The translations under genes and the position numbers were made by a program. Below, piece after piece: positions 44,373 to 53,346 of a DNA stretch of 64,000 nucleotides (the stretch's first letter is position 1; the number at the start of each line of letters is the position of its first letter). The stretch spans positions 1 through 64,000 of the forward strand of contig NZ_RHOW01000005.1 of NCBI RefSeq assembly GCF_003946215.1, in the 5' to 3' direction. Source of the DNA: Lapidilactobacillus mulanensis. GTDB taxonomy: Bacteria > Bacillota > Bacilli > Lactobacillales > Lactobacillaceae. The notes under the pieces are model-generated. The model did no database searches. It worked only from the letters and a program-made list of their open reading frames with translations, and had not been told where the DNA came from.

Positions 44373-45395
44373 ATGTATGCGCAGACGCAGCAGTTATTAG
44401 CCAATTTAGTTTCAGATAAAATTGTTCCTGGCGTCAGTTACGCGATTCTAAATCAGTCGGAAGTGTTGACTGATGTGTTTGGTTGGCGTGAGGTGATGCC
44501 TGAACGGCAGAAATTAATTCCGGGATTACAATATGATTTAGCCAGTCTAACGAAAGTGATCGGCACAGCGACGGTGATTTTCCAATTGGTGGAACAAGGC
44601 AAGCTGTCACTGGCTGATCCGGTGCAGAAATACTTGCCCGAATTCACGGATCCGCGGGTGCAAGTGTGGCATTTGCTGACGCACACTTCTGGGATCGCCG
44701 GATATATTCCGCATCGTGATGATTTATCTGCAGCGGCATTGAAAGCAGCTTTGCTAAAATTTCCGGTGACAGAAACTTTCGAGCACGAAATGATTTATAC
44801 CGACGTGGGATTCTTATACTTAGGCTGGATCATTGAACAAATCTATCAGCTGCCTGTTCAACAAGTTATTTCGCAACAGGTGCTGCGTCCGTTGCAACTT
44901 CGCGGCGCAACGTTTACGCCTGCTCCTGCGAATTGTGTGCCGACGAATCGTCGCGACGGCACCTTATTGCAAGGAACAGTTCACGATCCGAAAGCGCACA
45001 CGCTAGGGGAACATTGTGGTTCGGCTGGTTTGTTTGCAACTTTGGCTGACTTAGTGCAATTTAGTCAGTGGTATTTAGGCCAGCGACCGGATTTGCCGGC
45101 CGTGATTTCGCCAGAATTTATCCATGAGCTCTTTGCGGATCGCACTCGTCATCAGTTACAGCGGTCATTGTCGTGGGCGTTAAAGTTTGCCCCGCAAGAT
45201 CAGCATTCCTTGATTTTCCACAGTGGCTACACGGGGACGTTTATGTTGTTGGACGAGCAGTTGCAGCAGGGGTTGGTCGTCTTGACCAATCGCGTGCATC
45301 CCGTCGAGAAAAATGACCTTTTTCTTGAAAAGCGGCATGAAATCGTGCAGCAATTTATGCGCGAATTGCCAATTTCTTTGGTTGGTGGGAAGTAG
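44373..45395 (+). CDS. Serine beta-lactamase-like / PBP-like hydrolase
   Basis: 340 residues of the class C beta-lactamase/DD-peptidase superfamily. The active-site SxxK is SLTK near residue 58, and LLTHTSGI follows. The second motif reads YTD (MIYTDVGFLYLGW) rather than the usual YxN, and the third appears as HSG (IFHSGYTGT). There is no signal peptide, so the protein may be an intracellular esterase or peptidase rather than a true beta-lactamase. ATG 44373 is chosen over 44358 because AGAGGTGAG lies between them. Confidence 0.8.
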   Translation: MYAQTQQLLANLVSDKIVPGVSYAILNQSEVLTDVFGWREVMPERQKLIPGLQYDLASLTKVIGTATVIFQLVEQGKLSLADPVQKYLPEFTDPRVQVWHLLTHTSGIAGYIPHRDDLSAAALKAALLKFPVTETFEHEMIYTDVGFLYLGWIIEQIYQLPVQQVISQQVLRPLQLRGATFTPAPANCVPTNRRDGTLLQGTVHDPKAHTLGEHCGSAGLFATLADLVQFSQWYLGQRPDLPAVISPEFIHELFADRTRHQLQRSLSWALKFAPQDQHSLIFHSGYTGTFMLLDEQLQQGLVVLTNRVHPVEKNDLFLEKRHEIVQQFMRELPISLVGGK

Positions 45396-45410
45396 GGTTT
45401 TAAAATGCGA

Positions 45411-45773
45411 TTCTACCTTCGGCAGAAGTTGCTCCAGAAAATAGTGGGAGGTTGCTGTGGGGACAGCTGCAGGATTTTCCAAAGTACGGAAAATTCTTCC
45501 GCCTAAAATGTGAGCTCCGGAAAAACACCGGATCTCATATTTTCCCTTTCTGTAAACTCACAAAGACCGTTCGTTAACAGAAATACCACTGCAATCCCAC
45601 TATTTTCTTCCGCAACTTCTGCCTAAACTTATTTCGTTTAGGCTAGGATTGGAATAACAAGGTTCCTCAAATTTGATTAACATCGTTGCCTTTACTCTGA
45701 ATAGATTTTTTGGAAGGTCGTATGTCTGTGTGGAGTTTTTTCCGGCTTAATTGAAGCAATTAAAAGCTTTAAT
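45411..45773 (+). repeat. R1-family tandem unit 1 (R1h)
   Basis: Unit of about 361 bases starting CTACCTTCGGCAGAAG. Arms: GGCAGAAGTTGC (45421-45432) against GCAACTTCTGCC, then AGAAAATAGTGGGA against TCCCACTATTTTCT, with a TCC/TCC internal loop. It has a GGGGACAGCTGCAGG core, a GTGAGCTCCGG...CCGGATCTCA inner hairpin, and the tail CCTAAACTTATTTCGTTTAGG. It differs from units 2 and 3 at a few positions. Confidence 0.82.
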
Positions 45774-46132
45774 CTACCTCCGGCAGAAGTTGCTCCAGAA
45801 AATAGTGGGAAATTGCTGTGGGGACGGCTGCAGGATTTCCAAAGACCGGAAATTCTTCCGCCTAAAATATGAGCTCCGGAAAAACACCGGATCTCATATT
45901 TTCCCTTTCTGTAAACTCACAAAGACCGTTCGTTAACAGAAATACCACTGCAATCCCACTATTTTCTTCCGCAACTTCTGCCTAAACTTATTTCGTTTAG
46001 GCTAGGATTGGAATAACAAGGTTCCTCAAATTTGATTAACATCGTTGCCTTTACTCTGAATAGATTTTTTGGAAGGTCGTATGTCTGTGTGGAGTTTTTT
46101 CCGGCTTAATTGAAGCAATTAAAAGCTTTAAT
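45774..46132 (+). repeat. R1-family tandem unit 2 (R1i)
   Basis: Exact 359-base period with unit 3. The arms, core, inner hairpin and tail are as in unit 1. A 61-codon open frame inside it is identical in units 2 and 3, lacks a ribosome binding site and overlaps the hairpins, so it is not a gene. Confidence 0.85.
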
Positions 46133-46420
46133 CTACCTCCGGCAGAAGTTGCTCCAGAAAATAGTGGGAAATTGCTGTGGGGACGGCTGCAGGATTTCCA
46201 AAGACCGGAAATTCTTCCGCCTAAAATATGAGCTCCGGAAAAACACCGGATCTCATATTTTCCCTTTCTGTAAACTCACAAAGACCGTTCGTTAACAGAA
46301 ATACCACTGCAATCCCACTATTTTCTTCCGCAACTTCTGCCTAAACGTATTTTGGCTAGGCTAGGATTTGAATAGCAGGGTTCCTCAAGCTTGATTGACA
46401 TTGTTGCTTTTACTTTGCAT
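46133..46420 (+). repeat. R1-family tandem unit 3 (R1j)
   Basis: Identical to unit 2 up to about 46345, then diverging in the tail (CTAAACGTATTTTGGC). The identity of units 2 and 3 against the older tail implies a recent tandem duplication. Confidence 0.82.
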
Positions 46421-46544
46421 AGTCGAACTAAAAAGTCGGATTGATAATCAAGTCCGCCTTTCGTCCTCTACTAAATTATGTTGCGCTTAAAATCAGTCGT
46501 ACAGGGCTAGACGTTAACTAGAGTCACAACTATAAAGCAGCCAA

Positions 46545-46772
46545 GATGAGTCAGAACGCGGAAGAAAAAGTTGCGACTCGCAGTGAAATTGTTCTTGCGG
46601 GACCAGATGATTTCTTAAATTTTCTCGGATAAGTTGCGCAATAATGCAGTCATCCACCAAACCCAAGTCCCGCTAGAACAAGGGTGATCTTCAAGCCTTT
46701 TGTGGGCTTCAAAAGGCTTGAAGTCATCCCCACAGCGAGGCGCAACTATTTTCTGGAGCGTTCTGACGGAAC
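46545..46772 (-). repeat. Diverged R1-family unit (R1k)
   Basis: TCAGAACGCGGAAGAAAAAG (46551-46570) pairs with its near complement ending at 46766, with the CGG/GGA internal loop seen in other copies. GTCATCCCCACAGCG (46723-46737) is the reversed core. A new inner stem, TTCAAGCCTTTTG/CAAAAGGCTTGAA, is present. Confidence 0.6.
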
Positions 46773-46807
46773 CAAACTAAATCCCACATCACGTAAACAA
46801 GACCTTC

Positions 46808-47059
46808 ATGAATCAGTTAGTAATTTTAAAATCCGTCGCCACGCCAAAAATCGTCATCCACAATCCGGATGGCGATTTTTTAATCCATGCAGAATTCGAG
46901 AGTAATAAAGTCGTTCATGTTCCGACCGAGAAGGCAGATCAGACGTTAATCCTGCAAAATACGACGTTTATCGAAGAAATATTCACTTGTGCAAGGAATG
47001 TGTTATCATTCGATTTATCACCTAGGATCGAGTTTCTGACTGCTGCTAAGACCGCGTAA
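46808..47059 (+). CDS. Possible 83-residue hypothetical protein
   Basis: An open frame beginning MNQLVILKSVATPKIVIHNPDGDF, with alternating hydrophobic residues suggesting beta strands, ends 22 bases before the next gene. No ribosome binding site precedes ATG 46808, and the start lies just beyond an R1 unit. It may be a small real gene, the remains of one, or a chance frame. Confidence 0.35.
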   Translation: MNQLVILKSVATPKIVIHNPDGDFLIHAEFESNKVVHVPTEKADQTLILQNTTFIEEIFTCARNVLSFDLSPRIEFLTAAKTA

Positions 47060-47081
47060 ATATAACTGAATGAGGTCACAC

Positions 47082-48008
47082 GTGAAAATTGATTATCCGT
47101 TCACAAATCCTGGTGACTCTACTCAGCACATGATTCATAATGCGGATATCAGACTAAAGAACTTATACGCATATAACTTAGTCGTTAAGAAAGAAGTTGA
47201 TCGTGTGATCCGTTATCATCCTTTAAATGCAGATCCTCAGCTCGAGGAAGCTTATCTCACTAAGATGGGCCAACAACGCTATTTGCTCGTGGCGCGTCAT
47301 GGTAGCTGGCTGACGTTTAAGCGAACTTCCGAAGCCTATCAAGTTTATTTATTATTGGTCCACCAGCAAGACGTGGCTGTTGGCGATTTGGTCACACAGG
47401 TCACTTATTTCCAAGTTGCGCCGGATTTGTACGGGGCACTTTTATACGTCCCTACCACACAACCGACGCAAATGGCCGTTAGAAACGATCCAGAGCTCCT
47501 TGGTCAATTCCATCAAGTCATGCGAAAGTATTCTTTGCGGCAGGAATTAATCGGTTTGGCAGGCATTCTACTGTTCTTTGTGTTGATCATCTTGTTGCAG
47601 AGCAATATTCTAAACGCAGGTTGGTTTTATTCACTATTATTTATAATTAGCGGCTTATTATTGATTTTGGGTGGCATCTTGATTCATGCAGGTTATAAAA
47701 ATTCGTTGGCAGTCTCGACAATTCCAAAGTTGCATCAGAATTTCTCGTCGAGTTTACATTATATTTTAACCATCAAGCTCGTTGATCCTTCTGCGCTGAC
47801 AGATCAAGCAATTATGAAAAAGGTCGTTGACGTGATGCAAGCAAACCAAGGAGCGTATCGATTATTGGCACAACGAAATGCGACGTATTATTTTTACGTT
47901 GAACCTTTTACCAATGGGCAAGAAATCGAGTCGCAGATGAAAAGGGTGTTCGGTGAAATGGCAGCGATTTCGGTGATCAGTAATCGCGCCTTCTTCATTC
48001 CTGCCTAG
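47082..48008 (+). CDS. Hypothetical two-helix membrane protein
   Basis: About 308 residues, family not recognised. A cytoplasmic N-terminal region of about 165 residues is followed by two adjacent membrane helices (LIGLAGILLFFVLIILLQ; FYSLLFIISGLLLILGGILIHAG) and a C-terminal domain of about 95 residues rich in charged and aromatic residues. GTG 47082 is preferred to ATG 47070 because TGAGG lies between them. It may belong with the following small membrane proteins. Confidence 0.7.
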   Translation: MKIDYPFTNPGDSTQHMIHNADIRLKNLYAYNLVVKKEVDRVIRYHPLNADPQLEEAYLTKMGQQRYLLVARHGSWLTFKRTSEAYQVYLLLVHQQDVAVGDLVTQVTYFQVAPDLYGALLYVPTTQPTQMAVRNDPELLGQFHQVMRKYSLRQELIGLAGILLFFVLIILLQSNILNAGWFYSLLFIISGLLLILGGILIHAGYKNSLAVSTIPKLHQNFSSSLHYILTIKLVDPSALTDQAIMKKVVDVMQANQGAYRLLAQRNATYYFYVEPFTNGQEIESQMKRVFGEMAAISVISNRAFFIPA

Positions 48009-48112
48009 GCCTGGCAATCGATCGGGTTGAAGCGATTCCTCTCTAAAACGAGCGTTTCCGTTAGATTAAGCACTTTAGAATCATGATGATTGAAGTAAAA
48101 GGAGAGATTATA

Positions 48113-48304
48113 ATGACAAAATTATTTGGTGCTATCGCAATTTTAGCGGCACTATTTGAGGCTTGGCAAGCTTGGCGTTACTTTAAATTGATCCGCGACC
48201 ACGGAAATAAGGATACGCCACCATTAGTCGGTTTTGGTATCTGGGGCGCAATTGTTTTTGCGGTTGCTTTAATGGCTGGGGGCATCTTTTTGCTATTCTA
48301 TTAG
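48113..48304 (+). CDS. Small membrane protein A
   Basis: 63 residues with two membrane helices (FGAIAILAALFEAWQAWRYF and GFGIWGAIVFAVALMAGGIFLLFY) linked by a short charged loop (KLIRDHGNKDTPP). ATG 48113 follows AGGAGAG. The frame is open upstream without need. It resembles the next small protein in length, layout and end (FLLFY versus GIFTFY), so the two are probably a tandem duplicate. The function is unknown. Confidence 0.7.
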   Translation: MTKLFGAIAILAALFEAWQAWRYFKLIRDHGNKDTPPLVGFGIWGAIVFAVALMAGGIFLLFY

Positions 48305-48369
48305 CAAGATGACTAACTAAGAATCAAAATTTGGCGTTTATACTCGCCGGAAGTGTGGGAGGTGAGATC

Positions 48370-48573
48370 ATGGGTATTTGGGCAATTGTCTTTGGCTTCG
48401 CTTTAATTCTAGCTGCGGGGTATGAAGCATACTCGGTTGTGCGTTCATTCAAGCGTCTACACACAAGTGGAAACGCAGGGACGTCTCCATTTATAATTTC
48501 TGCATATGCGTTTGGGTTTATTATCGCTATCTTTTTGCTTATTGCTGGTATCGGAATCTTCACTTTTTATTAG
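48370..48573 (+). CDS. Small membrane protein B
   Basis: 67 residues, two membrane helices (WAIVFGFALILAAGYEAYSVV and FIISAYAFGFIIAIFLLIAGIGIFTFY) with a basic loop (RSFKRLHTSGNAG). ATG 48370 follows GGGAGGTGAG. It is the apparent paralogue of protein A and lies 65 bases behind it. No family is recognised. Confidence 0.7.
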   Translation: MGIWAIVFGFALILAAGYEAYSVVRSFKRLHTSGNAGTSPFIISAYAFGFIIAIFLLIAGIGIFTFY

Positions 48574-48579
48574 GGTGCA

Positions 48580-48993
48580 TTGTTGAATTTGTTGCTGATG
48601 GATCATCTGCTACATGCCGCAATGGTGAGCACAGAGATTTTGCTTTGGTACGACTATGGGCAGATGTTAGGCTATAGTTATGGCGGATCAATTGTTGGGT
48701 TTGGGATCTTGTTTGCCTTTATTTTTTCTTGGTTGGGCAGGAAGCAACCCAAACAGGCTTATAGTTTTCCGAAGTGGTCAAGATTTTTGATCGTGATCAT
48801 ACTGCTGGGTAGCTTTCTTCATATGCAAGTTCTTGAAATAATTTCCAACGCTAATTATGTTTGGACAGCAACTGATTTCGGTCACGATATTGGGGCGCTG
48901 TTAGGCAGTCTTATTGGGTTATTTCTATTCGCAAGATATTTGTTAGGGCATCGTCGGAAAAGTCAATTAGCAGCGGATGAGATTTCCGATTGA
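48580..48993 (+). CDS. Hypothetical membrane protein
   Basis: 137 residues with about four hydrophobic segments (GGSIVGFGILFAFIFSWLG; FLIVIILLGSFLHM; IGALLGSLIGLFLFARYLL) and a charged C-terminus. The TTG start at 48580 comes six bases after the previous stop and has only a weak AGGGTG upstream; ATG 48598 is a possible alternative. It is probably co-transcribed with the two small membrane proteins. Not recognised. Confidence 0.6.
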   Translation: MLNLLLMDHLLHAAMVSTEILLWYDYGQMLGYSYGGSIVGFGILFAFIFSWLGRKQPKQAYSFPKWSRFLIVIILLGSFLHMQVLEIISNANYVWTATDFGHDIGALLGSLIGLFLFARYLLGHRRKSQLAADEISD

Positions 48994-49013
48994 GTTGATA
49001 TGAAGTTTCCATT

Positions 49014-49062
49014 AAAAAATACGCAACCAAAATCGGATTTGATTTTGGTTGCGTATTTTTGG
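49014..49062. terminator. Bidirectional terminator
   Basis: AAAAATACGCAACCAAAATC pairs perfectly with its complement around a six-base loop. The A-rich and T-rich ends make it work for both the membrane-protein genes and the convergent murT. Confidence 0.9.
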
Positions 49063-49066
49063 TGTG

Positions 49067-50413
49067 CTAGAATCCTGCGGCAATAATGCCCTGTGCTGCC
49101 AATTGTTTCCGCAAAGCTAACATTGCGGTGTATGTGGTCAGGATATAAAGGTGTTCGTCTGGGACGTTACCGGCTTTTTCGATAAAGTCTTCGAGCGAAT
49201 CAGATAGGGTCACTTGCTCGGCTGTGGCGCCGGCAACTTTGAATCGGAGCTGGATATCTTTCATCCTTTCGCCACCAAGGACGATTTCAGGAATCTCTTG
49301 ATACGGTAAATTTTCGAATTCACCATCCCAGATCCAACTGGTATCTTTGCCATCGGCCGCGTGGGCATTAAGCAGGAAGGCAAGTGAGTAGGGATGTGGG
49401 TCGGTTTTGATTAGATCGAAGACTTGATTGAGACCGACTGGATTCTTGACTAGGATAATTGTGGCGTGCTTGCCATTGAGCTTGATGACTTCTTGACGAC
49501 CGAAAACTTGCTCGTCGAAGTTAAAAGCCGCGGCAATTTGGTCATGATCGATCTTAAGAAAGTTCGCGGTTGCATAGGCAGCCAGGGCGTTGTAAATATT
49601 ATAAACGCCGCCAACGTGAACGGTCAGGGATTGCTTGTTGATAATAAAGTTAGAAAAAGTTGGCCGCAATTCTTGGATCGCGGTGACTTGGTCGGTTAAT
49701 TCTGGCCGCTTGAAGCCACAATTAGGGCAGAAGTAATCGCCTAAATTCGCATAAGTGATGCTGTGATAGTGCAGAATGTGATTGCAGACGGGGCACAAGA
49801 CGCCATCAGAGTTGAAGCTGGCACGTAAATCGGCGTCAGTCTTGGTATCAGCAGCGAAACCATAATAGATCTGTGGATTCGGCAAGTCTTTCGAATTGAA
49901 AATCGGCGCGTCGCCATTGGCAATGATCGTCGCTTCTGGCGCGAGTTTGATTCCCGCGAGGATTTTACTGTAGGTGGTATATATTTCGCCGTAGCGATCC
50001 ATTTGATCACGGAAGATGTTCGTTAATAGGAAAGCCTTGGGAGTCAGCTGGCGACAAACGGATTCAACATTAGCTTCATCGACTTCTAGAACTGCCAAGC
50101 CCTTTTGATGTTTGCGACCAGCTGCCAGAAATGAGGTCACAATTCCCTGCAACATATTTGAGCCGCTGGGATTGGTAAGCACATCTGGATATTCTTGTTG
50201 TATAATTTTTGTGAGTAAGGAGGTGGTCATCGTTTTACCGTTGGTGCCGGTAACAATGATCACGTCGTAATTTTTGGCAAGGTGTTGCAGAATTTCTGGA
50301 TCAATGCGTGTGGCGAGTTTGCCGGGGAAAGAACTGCCACCACTGCGGAAGTTGTGCAGGAACCAGTAGCTACTTTTCCCAAGAAAACTTGCAAAGGCCG
50401 CCTTTATTGACAT
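49067..50413 (-). CDS. murT: Lipid II isoglutaminyl synthase subunit MurT
   Basis: 448-residue Mur-ligase-like protein. With GatD it amidates the D-Glu of lipid II to D-isoglutamine. ATP site TGTNGKTMTTSLL lies near residue 55, a four-cysteine zinc ribbon (CPVC...CPNC) is inserted near 205-225, and the MurT C-terminal domain (DUF1727-like) follows. ATG 50413 is preferred to 50431 because GAGG lies eight bases upstream. The partner gatD, normally adjacent, is not found on either side. Confidence 0.9.
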   Translation of the reverse strand: MSIKAAFASFLGKSSYWFLHNFRSGGSSFPGKLATRIDPEILQHLAKNYDVIIVTGTNGKTMTTSLLTKIIQQEYPDVLTNPSGSNMLQGIVTSFLAAGRKHQKGLAVLEVDEANVESVCRQLTPKAFLLTNIFRDQMDRYGEIYTTYSKILAGIKLAPEATIIANGDAPIFNSKDLPNPQIYYGFAADTKTDADLRASFNSDGVLCPVCNHILHYHSITYANLGDYFCPNCGFKRPELTDQVTAIQELRPTFSNFIINKQSLTVHVGGVYNIYNALAAYATANFLKIDHDQIAAAFNFDEQVFGRQEVIKLNGKHATIILVKNPVGLNQVFDLIKTDPHPYSLAFLLNAHAADGKDTSWIWDGEFENLPYQEIPEIVLGGERMKDIQLRFKVAGATAEQVTLSDSLEDFIEKAGNVPDEHLYILTTYTAMLALRKQLAAQGIIAAGF

Positions 50414-50760
50414 GGTATTAACCTCGATCATTTTCAGAATTAGTACTGCTATATTCTACCATACTTTGCAAATCGACGGAATTCTTCGGGAAACCTTGGA
50501 AACACAATTTAGTGTAATGGATTTAGCAAAGTCGATTTGGCGTCATCGATTTACCAGAACCGATTGGTCATCGCGAGCGTGTGGTTAATTTTTACCAACT
50601 TATTCACGGCCATATTTTCAAAGGCGCAACTTCAAGCGTAGAGACAGAATCAGCCGTTAATTCGCGTTCTCAACTCTAAATCTAACGAGCTACAACTAGG
50701 CAATTGGTCATTTTTCGGTTATACTAAAAAGCGGTAATCAAAATTTGGAGGCAGAATAGA
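50414..50760. other. Intergenic region between murT and tdk
   Basis: 347 bases with divergent promoters implied. From 50527 to about 50680 one plus-strand frame stays open for about 48 codons (containing VIDLPEPIGHRERVVNF) without a start codon, which might be a gene remnant. I could not identify it. No R1 or R2 unit is seen. Confidence 0.35.
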
Positions 50761-51363
50761 ATGGCGCAATTATTCTTTCGCTATGGTGCGATGAATTCAG
50801 GCAAAACAATTGATATTTTGAAAGTCGCACATAATTATGAAGAAGAAAATAAATCAGTGATCCTCATGACCAGCGGCGTCGATTCTCGTGATGGTGTTGG
50901 CTACGTTTCGAGCCGCATGGGCTTGCGTCGGAAAGCTGAGCCCATTTTTGCGGAGACCAATATTTTTGATCGTGTTCAAGAATTAAATCCTGACGCCGCT
51001 TGTGTGTTGATCGATGAAGCCCAGTTTCTGCAGAAACATCACGTGTTGGAAGCTGCACAGATCGTGGACGCTTTGAATATTCCGGTGATGACTTTTGGGC
51101 TCAAGAACGATTTTCGCAATGAGTTATTCGAAGGCTCCCATTATTTATTGCTTTATGCAGATAAATTCGAAGAGATCAAGACGATTTGCTGGTTTTGTCA
51201 TCGTAAAGCGACAATGAATTTGCGGATCCATGATGGTAAGCCGGTTTATGAAGGCGCCCAAGTTCAAATCGGCGGCAATGAATCTTACTATCCCGTTTGT
51301 CGTCAGCATTATAATCATCCAATACTTAAAGATATTCAAAATACTGAGAAAGAAGGTCAATAA
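50761..51363 (+). CDS. tdk: Thymidine kinase
   Basis: 200-residue type II thymidine kinase of the salvage pathway, phosphorylating thymidine to dTMP. Walker A-like GAMNSGKT lies near residue 9, VLIDEAQFL carries the catalytic Glu near 85, and zinc cysteines sit in ICWFCHRKA and near PVCRQH. GGAGGCAGAAT precedes the start. The TAA stop shares one base with the prfA start, the conserved tdk-prfA-prmC-sua5 order. Confidence 0.96.
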   Translation: MAQLFFRYGAMNSGKTIDILKVAHNYEEENKSVILMTSGVDSRDGVGYVSSRMGLRRKAEPIFAETNIFDRVQELNPDAACVLIDEAQFLQKHHVLEAAQIVDALNIPVMTFGLKNDFRNELFEGSHYLLLYADKFEEIKTICWFCHRKATMNLRIHDGKPVYEGAQVQIGGNESYYPVCRQHYNHPILKDIQNTEKEGQ

Positions 51364-52457
51364 TGGACAAGATTTTAGCACAATTAGATGGCTTGATCGA
51401 TCGTTACGATGAATTGACCGAAATGATGGCCGATCCGGAAGTCATTGGCAACACGAAACGTTATCTGGAAGTTTCTAAAGAAGCAGCCAGCATGGCGGAA
51501 ATCGTCAATAAATATAAACATTATCGCGAAGTCAGCCAAGGCATCAAAGACAATGATCAGATCATTCGCCAGAGTGACGACAAAGAACTGACGGATTTAG
51601 CTAAGGAAGACATGGCTGATTTGACGGCTGAACGCGATCAATTAGAAGAAGATATCAAAGTGCTGATGCTGCCGACAGATCCCAACGATGATAAGAATAT
51701 CATCATGGAGATCCGCGGGGCTGCCGGTGGTGACGAGGCTTCTTTGTTCGCCAGCGATTTATTAGATATGTATCATCATTACGCCGAACGACAAAACTGG
51801 CAATTCGAGATCGTCGATGAGAACCGAACTGAAGTTGGCGGTTTTAAAGAAGTGGCCGTGATGATCACCGGTGACAACGTTTATTCGAAACTCAAGTACG
51901 AAAATGGGGCGCACCGCGTTCAGCGGATCCCTTCAACGGAATCGCAAGGCCGCGTTCACACGTCAACTGCCACGGTCGCCGTGATGCCTGAATATGATTC
52001 GGTCGATATCGATATCGATCCGAAAGATATTCGTGTCGATGTGTATCGTTCATCTGGTGCTGGTGGTCAGCATATTAATAAGACCTCTTCTGCCGTCCGG
52101 ATGACCCATTTGCCTTCTGGAATCGTGGTGGCCATGCAGGATCAGCGTTCGCAGCAACAAAACCGTGAAAAAGCAATGCAAATTTTGCGTTCACGTGTTT
52201 ATGATTATTATGAAGGTCAGAATCAAAGCGAATACGATGCCAACCGTAAATCAGCCGTTGGTACGGGCGATCGTTCTGAACGGATCCGAACTTATAATTA
52301 TCCACAAAACCGGGTCACAGATCATCGTATCGGGTTGACTTTGAACAAATTAGATCGGATCATGAATGGCGATTTAGGCGAAGTTATCGATGCGCTGATC
52401 GTTTCCGATCAGACCAAGAAGCTGGAGCAAATTTCCGATGACGCCAACCAACTATAA
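51363..52457 (+). CDS. prfA: Peptide chain release factor 1
   Basis: 364 residues. RF1 recognises UAA and UAG and triggers peptide release. The catalytic loop GGQ is seen in SSGAGGQHINKTSSAV near residue 240, and the codon-recognition tripeptide region reads RIPSTESQGR (P-x-T). The N-terminal coiled helix is present. It overlaps tdk by one base and prmC by 20 bases, so methylation of its GGQ by PrmC is coupled to synthesis. Confidence 0.97.
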   Translation: MDKILAQLDGLIDRYDELTEMMADPEVIGNTKRYLEVSKEAASMAEIVNKYKHYREVSQGIKDNDQIIRQSDDKELTDLAKEDMADLTAERDQLEEDIKVLMLPTDPNDDKNIIMEIRGAAGGDEASLFASDLLDMYHHYAERQNWQFEIVDENRTEVGGFKEVAVMITGDNVYSKLKYENGAHRVQRIPSTESQGRVHTSTATVAVMPEYDSVDIDIDPKDIRVDVYRSSGAGGQHINKTSSAVRMTHLPSGIVVAMQDQRSQQQNREKAMQILRSRVYDYYEGQNQSEYDANRKSAVGTGDRSERIRTYNYPQNRVTDHRIGLTLNKLDRIMNGDLGEVIDALIVSDQTKKLEQISDDANQL

Positions 52458-53298
52458 TCAGGCCCTGCAATGGGCTTTTTTATTGTTAAAAGAACATCAA
52501 TTAGATCCCGAATCGGCCGAGTACGTGCTGATGGAGCGCTTGAATTGGCGCAAGACCAATCTATTGCTGAACGAACGTCAGGCAATACCGACTGCAGTTT
52601 GGCAACAATTTCAACAAGACGTCGAGAAATTAGCGACGGGGTTACCAGCACAATATTTATTAGGGCATGCCTGGTTTGACGGGCTGCAATTGCGCGTCAA
52701 TTCGGCAACGTTGATCCCGCGGCCGGAGACCGAAGAATTAGTTGCGTGGATCAGCGAGAGTTATGACGCACCAGCACCATTGAAAATCCTCGATATTGGC
52801 ACGGGCAGTGGCGCGATTGCCTTAGCATTGAAACGACGATTCCCAAATAGTTCCGTAACCGCCACCGATATTAGTGCGGATGCCTTGACCGTGGCTCAGC
52901 AAAACGCGCAGGATTTAAATTTACCGATCACTTTTTGTCAAGGCGATTTGTGGGCAGCGTTAACGCAGCCACAAAAATTCGACGTGATCGTTTCGAATCC
53001 GCCGTATATTGCCGAGAGTGAAAAAGCGGTGATGGATTATTCGGTGCTACATTACGAACCGGCGACGGCGTTGTTTGCCAAGAATAACGGCTTAGCATTT
53101 TATGAGCAGATTGCGACAACTGTTAGTGAATACTTAGTTAAGTCGGGCAGCCTGTTTATGGAATTTGGCTATCAACAAGCACCTGCGATCCAGCAGATTT
53201 TCCAGGCGTCCTTACCACAAGCTCAAGTGGAGATTCGTCACGACATGGCGGATTGGCCGCGAATGGTGCGCGTGTCGTTATCATCTTCTTCTATATAA
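52438..53298 (+). CDS. prmC: Release factor glutamine methyltransferase
   Basis: 286 residues. It methylates the GGQ glutamine of release factors using S-adenosylmethionine. Motif I (LDIGTGSGAIALAL) and the catalytic NPPY (VIVSNPPYIAES) are visible after an N-terminal helical domain. The gene starts inside the last codons of prfA. Confidence 0.96.
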   Translation: MTPTNYNQALQWAFLLLKEHQLDPESAEYVLMERLNWRKTNLLLNERQAIPTAVWQQFQQDVEKLATGLPAQYLLGHAWFDGLQLRVNSATLIPRPETEELVAWISESYDAPAPLKILDIGTGSGAIALALKRRFPNSSVTATDISADALTVAQQNAQDLNLPITFCQGDLWAALTQPQKFDVIVSNPPYIAESEKAVMDYSVLHYEPATALFAKNNGLAFYEQIATTVSEYLVKSGSLFMEFGYQQAPAIQQIFQASLPQAQVEIRHDMADWPRMVRVSLSSSSI

Positions 53299-53346
53299 AT
53301 GGGCATCAATTAATCAGATAGGAAACTTCAGAGGCGAATATATATT

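Noticed and set aside
45751-46295. Two identical 61-codon open frames
   Set aside because: They are identical because they lie in the 359-bp tandem R1 repeat. They have no ribosome binding site and overlap hairpin arms.
45411-46420. CRISPR-like array
   Set aside because: The period is 359 bases with identical spacers and internal hairpins, and no cas genes are present. It is a tandem duplication.
46684-46905. 73-codon frame overlapping the 83-residue hypothetical protein
   Set aside because: It starts inside an R1 unit, has no ribosome binding site and a non-protein-like composition.
50527-50680. 48-codon stretch containing VIDLPEPIGHRERVVNF as a gene remnant
   Set aside because: It has no start codon and no recognisable family. 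It is too short to claim.
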